A DNA stretch of 12,236 nt from Ferruginibacter sp. (GTDB lineage: Bacteria; Bacteroidota; Bacteroidia; Chitinophagales; Chitinophagaceae): positions 1-12,236 of the forward strand of contig JANXTN010000206.1 in NCBI GenBank assembly GCA_025352435.1. The letters run 5' to 3'. The notes under the pieces are model-generated. The model was given only the letters and a program-made list of their open reading frames with translations. It was not told where the DNA came from and did no database searches. Below, piece after piece: positions 6,676 through 12,236 of the stretch. The position numbers and the translations under genes were made by a program. Within the stretch, counting starts at the first letter, position 1. Each line of letters starts with the position of its first letter.

Positions 6676-8070
6676 TTAATTGTATTTGCTTTTTTGAAAC
6701 CAGGTAGCACTCATTGATAAACCAAAATTTACTCTTACAATTCCTTCTCTTAAACTTTGGTTCTGTTTGTTGCCATGCTGGCCAAATTCTAAACCGGTAT
6801 TTAGGGTTACAAACTCTCCTACACGTAATCTCTGAAAAGAAGTTAATGGTAAACTTGCCCCAAGGGTTAAACCATAATCCGGTCTGTTGGCATTATTCGT
6901 TTTTACATAATCGTTACCAATATAAATACCTGCACGGTATTTCACAAATCGCCAGTATTTTGATGACAGCGTTGTTGGGTCTGCAGGAAAATATTGAGCT
7001 CCCATATGAAGCGTGGTATTATTTTGAACAGCATCTGTAGCACCAAAATACCTGTATTTTGACCATTGTGCATAATCTACATCAGCACCTACTATCCAGT
7101 GTTTAGTTGTGTAAGTGAATCCAGCAGTGTAAGTAGCAGGTAGTGTAACAGTTCCCTTTTCGTCAATAGTATTTGTTACTGTATCTATAGCAACAGTGCT
7201 GCCATTGTTGTCATACACAAACGTTTCATTTATGTTATCTCTTTTGGCTTTTAATTTCTGTTGCATATTTGTAGATATACCCAGACGAAGCACATTTTTA
7301 TTAGGTAATCTAATTCCGTATTGTGCACCAAGGGTTAGAAAAAAGCCTCCAAAGCGTGCGTCAGCCTGCGTGTTTGATTGCATATAACGAACGCTGTCAC
7401 TGCTCTTCAAAGATAATTTAGTACTGTTCTGTCTGTTGCCAAAAGAATAGCCTGTGCTTACGCCAAAACTGAAATTTTTAATTTTTACCCCAGTACTGAA
7501 ATTTGCCTGACTGATGCCACCTGTGCCTTCGTACAATGTAATAGCACTGTCTATACCCGGCAAACTTTTATCCGCAAGAATTTTATAATTGATACGGGTT
7601 ACGGGACGCAGACCGAAAGCAATATTTACATAATTTCCTTTAGCAAGCATTTTTTTAGGCGTAACAGGAAAGCCAAGTTGCAAGTAAGAAATAAGGGTAT
7701 TTGTAGCCTTGTATTTTTGTGGTGAATTGTTACTTTTCAGCGTGCGTATATCTACCTCGCCACCAACATCGAATATGGTTGTATTTAAACTGCCTAATGA
7801 TGCGGGGTTTGATAAATTTATAGAAGAAGATGGAAAAAATAATTTGCCATTTAAAACATTATAAGGAATAAAACCTACAGAATCTATATACCCTGCAGTA
7901 ATACCGCCCATGCTGCGACTTACAATATTTTGTGCAGGTACTATATCACCCATGCCATATCGTGAGTAAGGTGAGTTTTCCTGAGCTGATGCAAATGTGT
8001 AAATAAAACTTACGGTGATAAATAGGGCAATTCTTTTAATTACCACAGTTGTTGAGTTGGCTAAGTGCAT
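6676..8070 (-). CDS. Outer-membrane beta-barrel protein
   Basis: This is a 464-residue predicted outer-membrane protein. A signal peptide is visible (KRIALFITVSFIYTF, then ASA before Gln30). It is followed by NSPYSRYGMGDI (32-43), a start shared by a widespread group of Bacteroidota barrel proteins of uncertain role that are distantly FadL-like. The rest alternates polar and apolar residues in many short strands (for example FSFGVSTGYSFG, FFLTLGAQYGIRL, IVGADVDYAQW, RAGIYIGNDYV, LTLGASLPL). The chain ends in a strand-like tail with Phe and Trp. The ATG at 8070 has an AAAGGA site close upstream and overlaps coaX by 35 bases. A GTG at 8046 would overlap by only 11 and give a shorter n-region. 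The gene sits between coaX and lptC, an order I recall from other Chitinophagaceae. A transport or LPS-related role is inference. Confidence 0.85.
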   Translation of the reverse strand: MHLANSTTVVIKRIALFITVSFIYTFASAQENSPYSRYGMGDIVPAQNIVSRSMGGITAGYIDSVGFIPYNVLNGKLFFPSSSINLSNPASLGSLNTTIFDVGGEVDIRTLKSNNSPQKYKATNTLISYLQLGFPVTPKKMLAKGNYVNIAFGLRPVTRINYKILADKSLPGIDSAITLYEGTGGISQANFSTGVKIKNFSFGVSTGYSFGNRQNSTKLSLKSSDSVRYMQSNTQADARFGGFFLTLGAQYGIRLPNKNVLRLGISTNMQQKLKAKRDNINETFVYDNNGSTVAIDTVTNTIDEKGTVTLPATYTAGFTYTTKHWIVGADVDYAQWSKYRYFGATDAVQNNTTLHMGAQYFPADPTTLSSKYWRFVKYRAGIYIGNDYVKTNNANRPDYGLTLGASLPLTSFQRLRVGEFVTLNTGLEFGQHGNKQNQSLREGIVRVNFGLSMSATWFQKSKYN

Positions 8071-8794
8071 ACAGTCCTTTGAATAAAAAATTATTGTCGA
8101 CCCGCCCGGCTAGAGCATTTGGGCTGGCAAATATCCGGGATTTAAGCTGCCCGGCAAAATACGAAGAATTGCCCCCGGTTAAAACCACGTTAAAGTTCCC
8201 GTACTTTTCTTCGTATTTCAGTATAATTCCATCTATTTCTGCAGCCATTCCATGTAGTACTCCGCTTTGTAAATTTGTTCGAGTATCATAGCCAATTAAA
8301 GGAAAATTCCAGGTTTCTTTTTCAAGCGGCAGCAATGCAGTAAAGTCGTGCATGGCTTTAAAACGCATCTCCATTCCGGGAGAAATGCCACCGCCTAAAA
8401 ATTGGTGGTATTGGTTTACAAAATTGTATGTGATGCAACTTCCTAAACCAATGATCAGATTATTTTTTGCAGGATAAAAATGAACCGCTGCTGCTACCAA
8501 TGCAAGCCGATCTGCACCAATAGTTTCCGGTTTACCAACAGGAGTTGTAAAATTTATTTTGGTGGTAGGTGATAATTTGTGAAACTCGCTTTTCTTTTTA
8601 AACAGCGTTTCTATTTCGAGATTATGAATGATTACGGAAGATAAAATTGTTTGCTCGGGATTATACTTGGCCAAAAGATAAGCAATAGTAGCAACTTCAT
8701 CATCTTTTAAAATGATAGTCTCCTGCATTTCACTATTCTTAAAAACAGCAACTTTTTTTCTTGTATTTCCAAAGTCAAAGCAGAGGGTGGTCAT
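8036..8794 (-). CDS. coaX: Type III pantothenate kinase
   Basis: CoaX phosphorylates pantothenate with ATP, the first step of coenzyme A synthesis. It is a cytoplasmic dimer of the ASKHA fold that needs a monovalent cation. The 252 residues match the usual length. DFGNT (7-11) is the phosphate-binding loop with Asp7. PETIGADR (89-96) binds pantothenate. GSCITYN (118-124) corresponds to the G-T-A-x-T phosphate motif, with Ser-Cys in place of Thr-Ala. GGGISPG (134-140) and LTGGNS (205-210) complete the fold. The start MTTLCFDFGNT fits the family and needs no extension. No Shine-Dalgarno site is present. The last 58 bases of the leader contain no G on the coding strand. It is the first gene of a unit with the outer-membrane protein and lptC. 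Confidence 0.95.
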   Translation of the reverse strand: MTTLCFDFGNTRKKVAVFKNSEMQETIILKDDEVATIAYLLAKYNPEQTILSSVIIHNLEIETLFKKKSEFHKLSPTTKINFTTPVGKPETIGADRLALVAAAVHFYPAKNNLIIGLGSCITYNFVNQYHQFLGGGISPGMEMRFKAMHDFTALLPLEKETWNFPLIGYDTRTNLQSGVLHGMAAEIDGIILKYEEKYGNFNVVLTGGNSSYFAGQLKSRIFASPNALAGRVDNNFLFKGLYALSQLNNCGN

Positions 8795-8852
8795 GTGGTT
8801 AGTTGGTGGTTGAAGGTTAGTGGTTGGTAGTTGATATTTGGTGGTTATGGTT
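8795..8852 (-). repeat. G-free CA-rich tract in the coaX leader
   Basis: On the coaX coding strand these 58 bases directly before ATG hold only A, C and T. They are a string of imperfect units such as CCAACCACTAACC and CAACCACCAACTAACCAC. On the plus strand it reads as degenerate GTGGTTAG/GTTGGTG units. I recall similar CCAACCACTAACC tracts in other Bacteroidota genomes, but I cannot search here. The messenger would be unstructured up to the start codon. Confidence 0.65.
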
Positions 8853-8938
8853 GCATATTGTAAATAGTGATTATTAAATCTAAAACGCTTTAAACAACAA
8901 TATACTTGCTATACTAAAGATAGATCGAATTTTAAAAA
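8853..8938. other. AT-rich intergenic spacer, no gene seen
   Basis: This is the middle of the 175-base gap between the LON gene and coaX. I find no open frame of note, no TTTG / TAnnTTTG promoter on the minus strand and no convincing hairpin with a T-run. The coaX promoter should lie here or in the LON gene, unless coaX is read through from the LON gene. Confidence 0.5.
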
Positions 8939-8966
8939 ATTAGCACATCAGCACATTAGCAAATTG
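8939..8966. repeat. TAGCACA-type short tandem repeat
   Basis: Three imperfect copies of a 7-9 base unit lie side by side: TAGCACATC, AGCACAT and TAGCAAATT, ending in GCAC. The tract lies 3 bases past the stop codon of the LON-domain gene. The motif TTAGCACAT-CAGCACATTAGC is one I associate with interspersed repeats in Bacteroidota intergenic regions. That association is memory and not a search result. It has no dyad symmetry and so is not a terminator by itself. Confidence 0.55.
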
Positions 8967-8969
8967 CAC

Positions 8970-9605
8970 TCAAAATTCAAAACCTTCCAGATTTTTAAAA
9001 TGCCCGTTCAGCGTAATTTTATCTTTTAGTTTATCCATTTGCGTCATCACTTCCATCACTTTTACCAAATGCCGTTTTATATATTCCTGTCGGTGCAATT
9101 CATGTTCGTATTGCAATAACTGATATTCATCTTCCAACGCCATTCCTGCGTGATGGGCTACATCAAAACTCAATAATTCTGCATCCGATTTTTTAAACTG
9201 TTTTGTAACATTGAGCAAAACATGCAGGGCTCTTATGCTTTCCAATATTTTAACCATAAGTGGCAAACTGCCAATAAATTTTGTTGCAGGATAAGTTACA
9301 ATAGCCCCACGGTAAAGCTTTTCAGGCAAAGCCTCTATTTTTTCTAATATTTTAAAAACCAATGTGCCACGGGTTTTTATATCCATTTCACCATTTTCGT
9401 ACACGGTGGATATTTCTATAATTTCTACCAGCGTGCCGTATTCGCTCACTTCGTTGTTTATGACAGAAGGAATACCAAACGGTTTTTTATTTGCATAACA
9501 ATCATTCACAAGTTGCTTGTAGCGTGGTTCAAAAATATGCAGGTTCAGTTCTTCATCAGGAAAAACAACCAAGGCAAGGGGAAATAGGGGAATGAAATTC
9601 GTCAT
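8970..9605 (-). CDS. Stand-alone LON substrate-binding domain protein
   Basis: This is a 211-residue protein made of the N-terminal domain of Lon protease (PF02190 type) alone. The opening FIPLFPLALVVFPDEELNLHIFEPRYKQLV (4-33) is characteristic: the first strand P-L-F-P-L, then a loop to H-I-F-E-P-R-Y. GTLVEIIEI (57-65) and DIKTRGTLVFKIL (75-87) give the later strands of the beta barrel. A helical C-terminal part follows (about 110-200), with a charged region LEDEYQLLQYEHELHRQEYIKRHLVK that may be coiled coil. No Walker A ATPase motif or Ser-Lys protease dyad exists, so it is not a protease. Such proteins are common; a role in binding unfolded polypeptides is a guess. It is divergent from the GT9 gene, with a good promoter directly before its ATG. 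Confidence 0.9.
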   Translation of the reverse strand: MTNFIPLFPLALVVFPDEELNLHIFEPRYKQLVNDCYANKKPFGIPSVINNEVSEYGTLVEIIEISTVYENGEMDIKTRGTLVFKILEKIEALPEKLYRGAIVTYPATKFIGSLPLMVKILESIRALHVLLNVTKQFKKSDAELLSFDVAHHAGMALEDEYQLLQYEHELHRQEYIKRHLVKVMEVMTQMDKLKDKITLNGHFKNLEGFEF

Positions 9606-9609
9606 AAAA

Positions 9610-9639
9610 CAAAGTTAATACAATCAATTACACAGCAAA
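9610..9639 (-). promoter_or_regulatory. Bacteroidota-type promoter for the LON-domain gene
   Basis: On the minus strand, TTTG (9639-9636) is followed after 18 bases by TAACTTTG (9617-9610), an exact match to the Bacteroidota -33 TTTG / -7 TAnnTTTG pattern. The -7 box ends 4 bases before the start codon (9605), so transcription would begin at or within a few bases of ATG. That predicts a leaderless or near-leaderless message. The alternative is that the match is chance in AT-rich DNA. Confidence 0.45.
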
Positions 9640-9656
9640 TTGAAATCCGCTTTCTT

Positions 9657-9680
9657 ATTTTAAAACAACAATTTTAAAAT
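9657..9680. repeat. AT-only inverted repeat upstream of the GT9 gene
   Basis: ATTTTAAAA (9657-9665) and TTTTAAAAT (9672-9680) are perfect reverse complements around the loop CAACAA, 16 bases before the GT9 start. CTTATTTT also occurs directly repeated at 9654-9661 and 9681-9688. It could be an operator in the divergent intergenic region, but such pairs arise easily in AT-rich sequence. Confidence 0.25.
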
Positions 9681-9696
9681 CTTATTTTGCGTTGCA

Positions 9697-10734
9697 ATGA
9701 TTAGCCAAAAGAACTTCCCAGCAAACATACTGTTGAGCCGCAATGATGGAATTGGGGACATGGTTTTAATGTTGCCCATGGCAGGTATTTTAAAGGCTCA
9801 ATATCCTCAAATTAACATAGCAGTGCTTGGCAAGAAGTATACAAAAGCGCTGGTTGATGCCTGTGTATATGTAGATGAATTTATTGACGAGGAAGATTAT
9901 TTTTCCAAAGAAATATTAATTGACAAATTGAAGCCGCAGGCTATTATTCATGTGCGCACAAACAAGCGGGTAGCAAAGCGGGCAAAAGAATTGAACATCC
10001 GGCTTAGAATAGGAACCCGCAGTAGATTGTACCATTGGGCAACCTGCAATAAACTTATTTCGTTAAGGAGAAAAAGTTCTGATTTACACGAAGCTCAATT
10101 AAACCTTAAACTGCTGGCACCGCTTGGAATAGTCAAAGAATATTCTATCAAAGAATTGCAAACTTTTTTTGGTTTGGAAAGATTGGAAGTTCTAGGACAA
10201 CAATATCTTGATGTATTGCAGACAGATAAATTCAATCTGGTAATTCATCCAAAATCGGAAGGCAGTTCAAGGGAATGGCCAATAGAACATTTTACGGCAT
10301 TAATAAATATGCTGGATGCTGATAAATATAATATCATTTTAACGGGTGTAGAAAAAGAAAAACAATTTGTGCAAACCATTATTGATGGGCTAAATAAACC
10401 GGTAATTAATCTTGCGGGAAATTTGCCGCTTGGTCAGTTTATATCATTATTAAAACACGCTGATGGTATTGTAGCAAATGCAACTGGTCCTTTGCATCTG
10501 GGCGCTGCTTTGGGAATTCATGCACTTGGTATTTATCCACCTATAAAACCAATTGATCCGGGAAGATGGGCGCCACTAGGGTTAAAAGCAGAGGTTTTTG
10601 TGTTGGATAAAAATTGTAAAGCATGTAAAAATAATAAAAACTTTTGCCCTTGTGTAAATGCAATTCAACCTGCACAAATTAAGATGGCTTTAGACAATGC
10701 AGCGTCTCAAAAACAAATTGCTACAACCTTATGA
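9697..10734 (+). CDS. Family 9 glycosyltransferase (heptosyltransferase-like)
   Basis: This is a 345-residue GT-B-fold enzyme of the ADP-heptose:LPS heptosyltransferase family, which adds a sugar to a lipopolysaccharide core or similar acceptor at the cytoplasmic face. The N-terminal domain has ILLSRNDGIGDMVLMLPMAGILK (11-33) with the GIGD loop and the conserved Asp21. The C-terminal domain has NLVIHPKSEGSSREWPIEHFTALI (180-203), the nucleotide-sugar loop ILTGVEKEK (214-222), and NATGPLHLGAALG (261-273), the family's acceptor/donor-binding stretch. The last part has four cysteines (307, 310, 317, 319) in a C-x2-C-x6-C-x-C pattern, a variant of the cysteine-containing tail seen in WaaF-like enzymes. 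The sugar may not be heptose. It starts a plus-strand unit with a GT4-type gene that overlaps it by 4 bases. Confidence 0.92.
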   Translation: MISQKNFPANILLSRNDGIGDMVLMLPMAGILKAQYPQINIAVLGKKYTKALVDACVYVDEFIDEEDYFSKEILIDKLKPQAIIHVRTNKRVAKRAKELNIRLRIGTRSRLYHWATCNKLISLRRKSSDLHEAQLNLKLLAPLGIVKEYSIKELQTFFGLERLEVLGQQYLDVLQTDKFNLVIHPKSEGSSREWPIEHFTALINMLDADKYNIILTGVEKEKQFVQTIIDGLNKPVINLAGNLPLGQFISLLKHADGIVANATGPLHLGAALGIHALGIYPPIKPIDPGRWAPLGLKAEVFVLDKNCKACKNNKNFCPCVNAIQPAQIKMALDNAASQKQIATTL

Positions 10735-11795
10735 GACAAAAAAAGCAATTGGTATTTGATGCTGAGCGAATGAAATATCCGCATACCGGTTTGTATCATT
10801 ATTGCCTGCAACTGGGTTTGGCTTTGCAAAAAGAGGTAAATAAAGAAACAGAGGAATTAAAATTTTATGTGCGTACTGGTCATGAAAATTCTTTTGGTGA
10901 AACTACGCAATACATAGAGCAACATGGCTTACACAAGTTTTCAATGCCTACAAAAAATGCAAGTGTGTGGCACACAACTTACCAGGCTACAAATTATTTT
11001 CCATTCAACAAAAAGGCTAAAGTTGTTTTTACTATACACGATTTAAATGTGCTGCATGAAAATAAAATGAGCTCTAAAAGATTACAAAAGGAACTGAGCA
11101 AAATTCAAAACAGAATTGATGCGGCTGACCATATTGTTACGATCTCGCATTTTACGTTGGCAGATATAAAAAATAATCTGCAATTGCACAATAAGCCCAC
11201 AACCGTTATTTACAATGGTTGTAACATACAACTCATTCAAAATATTGTCGCACCGAATCAATTACCTGCGAGTGATTTTTTATTTACTATCGGTACCATC
11301 AATGCAAAGAAAAACTTTCATGTTTTGCCATGTTTGCTGGTTGGGAATAACATGCAATTGTTTATTGCCGGAATTACTGATGATGAGAATTACAAGCAAC
11401 TCATCATTAGCGAAGCACAAAAGTACAGCGTAGCCGACAGAGTTATTTTTACAGGACCAATAAATGAAAATGATAAGCAGTGGTATTTAAAAAATTGTAC
11501 TGCATTTGTATTTCCATCATTAGCGGAAGGGTTTGGCCTACCGGTTATTGAAGCTATGTATTTTGGCAAACCTGTAGTTTTATCAAACGCCACTGCACTG
11601 CCTGAAATTGGTGGACCCGATGCATTTTATTTTGATGACTTTGAGCCGAATAATATGAGAACGGTATTAAAAAATGCTTTAAAAATTTTTAACGAAAATC
11701 CTGCAATAGCAGATAAACTTAAAGCAAGAGCAAACATGTTTACCTGGGCAGATGCTGCAAAAAAATACATGGAAGTGTACAGAAGTCTTTATTAA
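10731..11795 (+). CDS. GT4-type glycosyltransferase
   Basis: This is a 354-residue retaining GT-B enzyme of the GT4 (glycosyl transferases group 1) type. The C-terminal domain shows FTIGTINAKKNFHVL (185-199), the donor-phosphate contact loop with Lys193/194, then IFTGPINENDKQWYLKNC (239-256). FPSLAEGFGLPVIEAMYFGKPVV (261-283) carries the E-x7-E motif (Glu266 and Glu274). The N-terminal domain shows the acceptor half: VWHTTYQATNYFP (79-91), FTIHDLNVLHE (100-110) and HIVTISHFTLADI (134-146). The opening LVFDAERMKYPHTGLYHYC is like mannosyl- or galactosyltransferases that start with D-x-R-x-x-x-x-x-G-x-x-Y. Its ATGA overlap with the GT9 stop implies coupled translation, so both probably extend the same surface glycan. 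Donor and linkage are unknown. Confidence 0.93.
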   Translation: MRQKKQLVFDAERMKYPHTGLYHYCLQLGLALQKEVNKETEELKFYVRTGHENSFGETTQYIEQHGLHKFSMPTKNASVWHTTYQATNYFPFNKKAKVVFTIHDLNVLHENKMSSKRLQKELSKIQNRIDAADHIVTISHFTLADIKNNLQLHNKPTTVIYNGCNIQLIQNIVAPNQLPASDFLFTIGTINAKKNFHVLPCLLVGNNMQLFIAGITDDENYKQLIISEAQKYSVADRVIFTGPINENDKQWYLKNCTAFVFPSLAEGFGLPVIEAMYFGKPVVLSNATALPEIGGPDAFYFDDFEPNNMRTVLKNALKIFNENPAIADKLKARANMFTWADAAKKYMEVYRSLY

Positions 11796-11834
11796 TTTTT
11801 ATCTTGCGGCATCACAATATAAGCATACAAATTA

Positions 11835-12236
11835 ATGCATACTGCAATTTTGAAACAAGCACTTAATGGTAATACAAAAGCGCTTGCAAGATGCATTTCA
11901 TTTATAGAAAATGAGGTTACAGGTTATGAGGATTTGCTGGAAACCTTACCGATATCTACTGTGCCGGTTACAGGAATTACAGGTCCACCCGGTGCAGGAA
12001 AAAGTACACTTACAGATCAGCTTATTCAATTATTGATCAACGACAACAAAAGAGTTGCCGTGTTGTGTATTGATCCATCATCTGCATTTCACCACGGGGC
12101 TATTCTTGGTGATAGAATAAGAATGAGCCGCTGGTACAACAATAAAAGTGTTTACATACGGTCGCTCGCAGGTAAAGGTTCCTTAGGAGGGCTAAGTCCT
12201 AAAGGGATTGAAATTACTGATTTGCTGAAGGCTGCA
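11835..12236 (+). CDS. meaB: MeaB/ArgK-type GTPase, 3' end outside the window
   Basis: The first 134 codons run to the window edge without a stop. The family is usually about 320-330 residues, so more than half is missing. MeaB is a G3E GTPase that loads and protects adenosylcobalamin-dependent methylmalonyl-CoA mutase; ArgK is an older name for related proteins. The N-terminal helix ILKQALNGNTKALARCISFIEN (5-26) fits. VTGITGPPGAGKSTLTDQL (45-63) is the Walker A loop. VAVLCIDPSS (74-83) and GAILGDRIRMSRW (88-100) are family markers. The loop after the tyrosine, YIRSLAGKGSLGGLS (107-121), differs from the more common RPxPxxGxLGG of other MeaB proteins, and may mark the subgroup. An in-frame stop at 11820-11822 rules out an earlier ATG. 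It lies 39 bases after the GT4 gene. No mutase gene is in view. Confidence 0.88.
   Translation, partial: MHTAILKQALNGNTKALARCISFIENEVTGYEDLLETLPISTVPVTGITGPPGAGKSTLTDQLIQLLINDNKRVAVLCIDPSSAFHHGAILGDRIRMSRWYNNKSVYIRSLAGKGSLGGLSPKGIEITDLLKAA

Noticed and set aside
6660..6710. Longer lptC start at 6710
   Set aside because: It would put 17 residues before a good lipoprotein signal and overlap the upstream gene by 35 bases; the ATG at 6657-6659 gives a normal lipoprotein.
8795..8966. CRISPR array
   Set aside because: The repeats are short, degenerate and contiguous with no spacers of regular length, and no cas genes are near.
8970..9605. Lon protease fragment or pseudogene
   Set aside because: The frame is intact, the length suits stand-alone LON-domain proteins, it has its own promoter, and no remnants of the ATPase or protease domain follow it.
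9697..10734. Cysteine cluster at the GT9 C-terminus as a novel metal site
   Set aside because: WaaF-like GT9 enzymes as I recall them often carry several cysteines in this tail, so it is more likely family variation than a new domain.

Overview
The window is AT-rich, tightly packed, ordinary bacterial chromosome. It most likely comes from a member of the Bacteroidota, probably of the Chitinophagaceae type. The reasons are the protein families and gene order (type III pantothenate kinase, then a SPYSRYG-type outer-membrane barrel, then an LptC-like lipoprotein), the near absence of Shine-Dalgarno sites, and a Bacteroidota-style TTTG / TAnnTTTG promoter. Taxonomy is inferred from protein character only. 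There are no tRNAs, rRNAs, CRISPR arrays, transposases or phage genes.

Layout from left to right. (1) Bases 1-58 are an inverted copy of bases 194-251, so the left end is a fold-back junction and the PfkB-family sugar kinase there (59-841, +) has lost its N-terminus. A small membrane protein follows (851-1141, +). (2) An HSDL2-like short-chain dehydrogenase (1146-1964, -) converges on that pair. (3) Two minus-strand genes form a small glycosyltransferase pair: a GT2 enzyme (2802-3455) and an unassigned GT-A-like protein (2041-2796). (4) A tight minus-strand operon reads aldo/keto reductase of the Kv-beta type (5016-5999), YffB/ArsC-like thioredoxin-fold protein (4660-5013), TMEM175-type potassium channel (3998-4660) and OsmC peroxiredoxin (3570-3980). 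It ends at a strong hairpin-plus-T-run terminator. (5) Upstream on the minus strand are coaX (8036-8794), an outer-membrane beta-barrel protein (6676-8070) and an LptC-like lipoprotein (6081-6659). Upstream of them is a stand-alone LON-domain protein (8970-9605), separated from coaX by a 175-base gap holding two low-complexity repeat tracts. (6) Divergent from the LON gene, a plus-strand run encodes a GT9 heptosyltransferase-like enzyme (9697-10734), a GT4-type glycosyltransferase overlapping it by 4 bases (10731-11795), and the first 134 codons of a MeaB/ArgK-type GTPase that runs off the right edge (11835-12236).

Functionally, regions 3, 5 and 6 centre on the envelope: glycan assembly, lipopolysaccharide transport and an outer-membrane protein. 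Region 4 looks like a redox or peroxide-handling operon with an embedded potassium channel. The most interesting point is that a Kv-beta-type reductase is co-transcribed with a K+ channel of an unrelated fold. No clearly new system, such as a defence island or biosynthetic cluster, is visible. The rest is mostly housekeeping and accessory metabolism.
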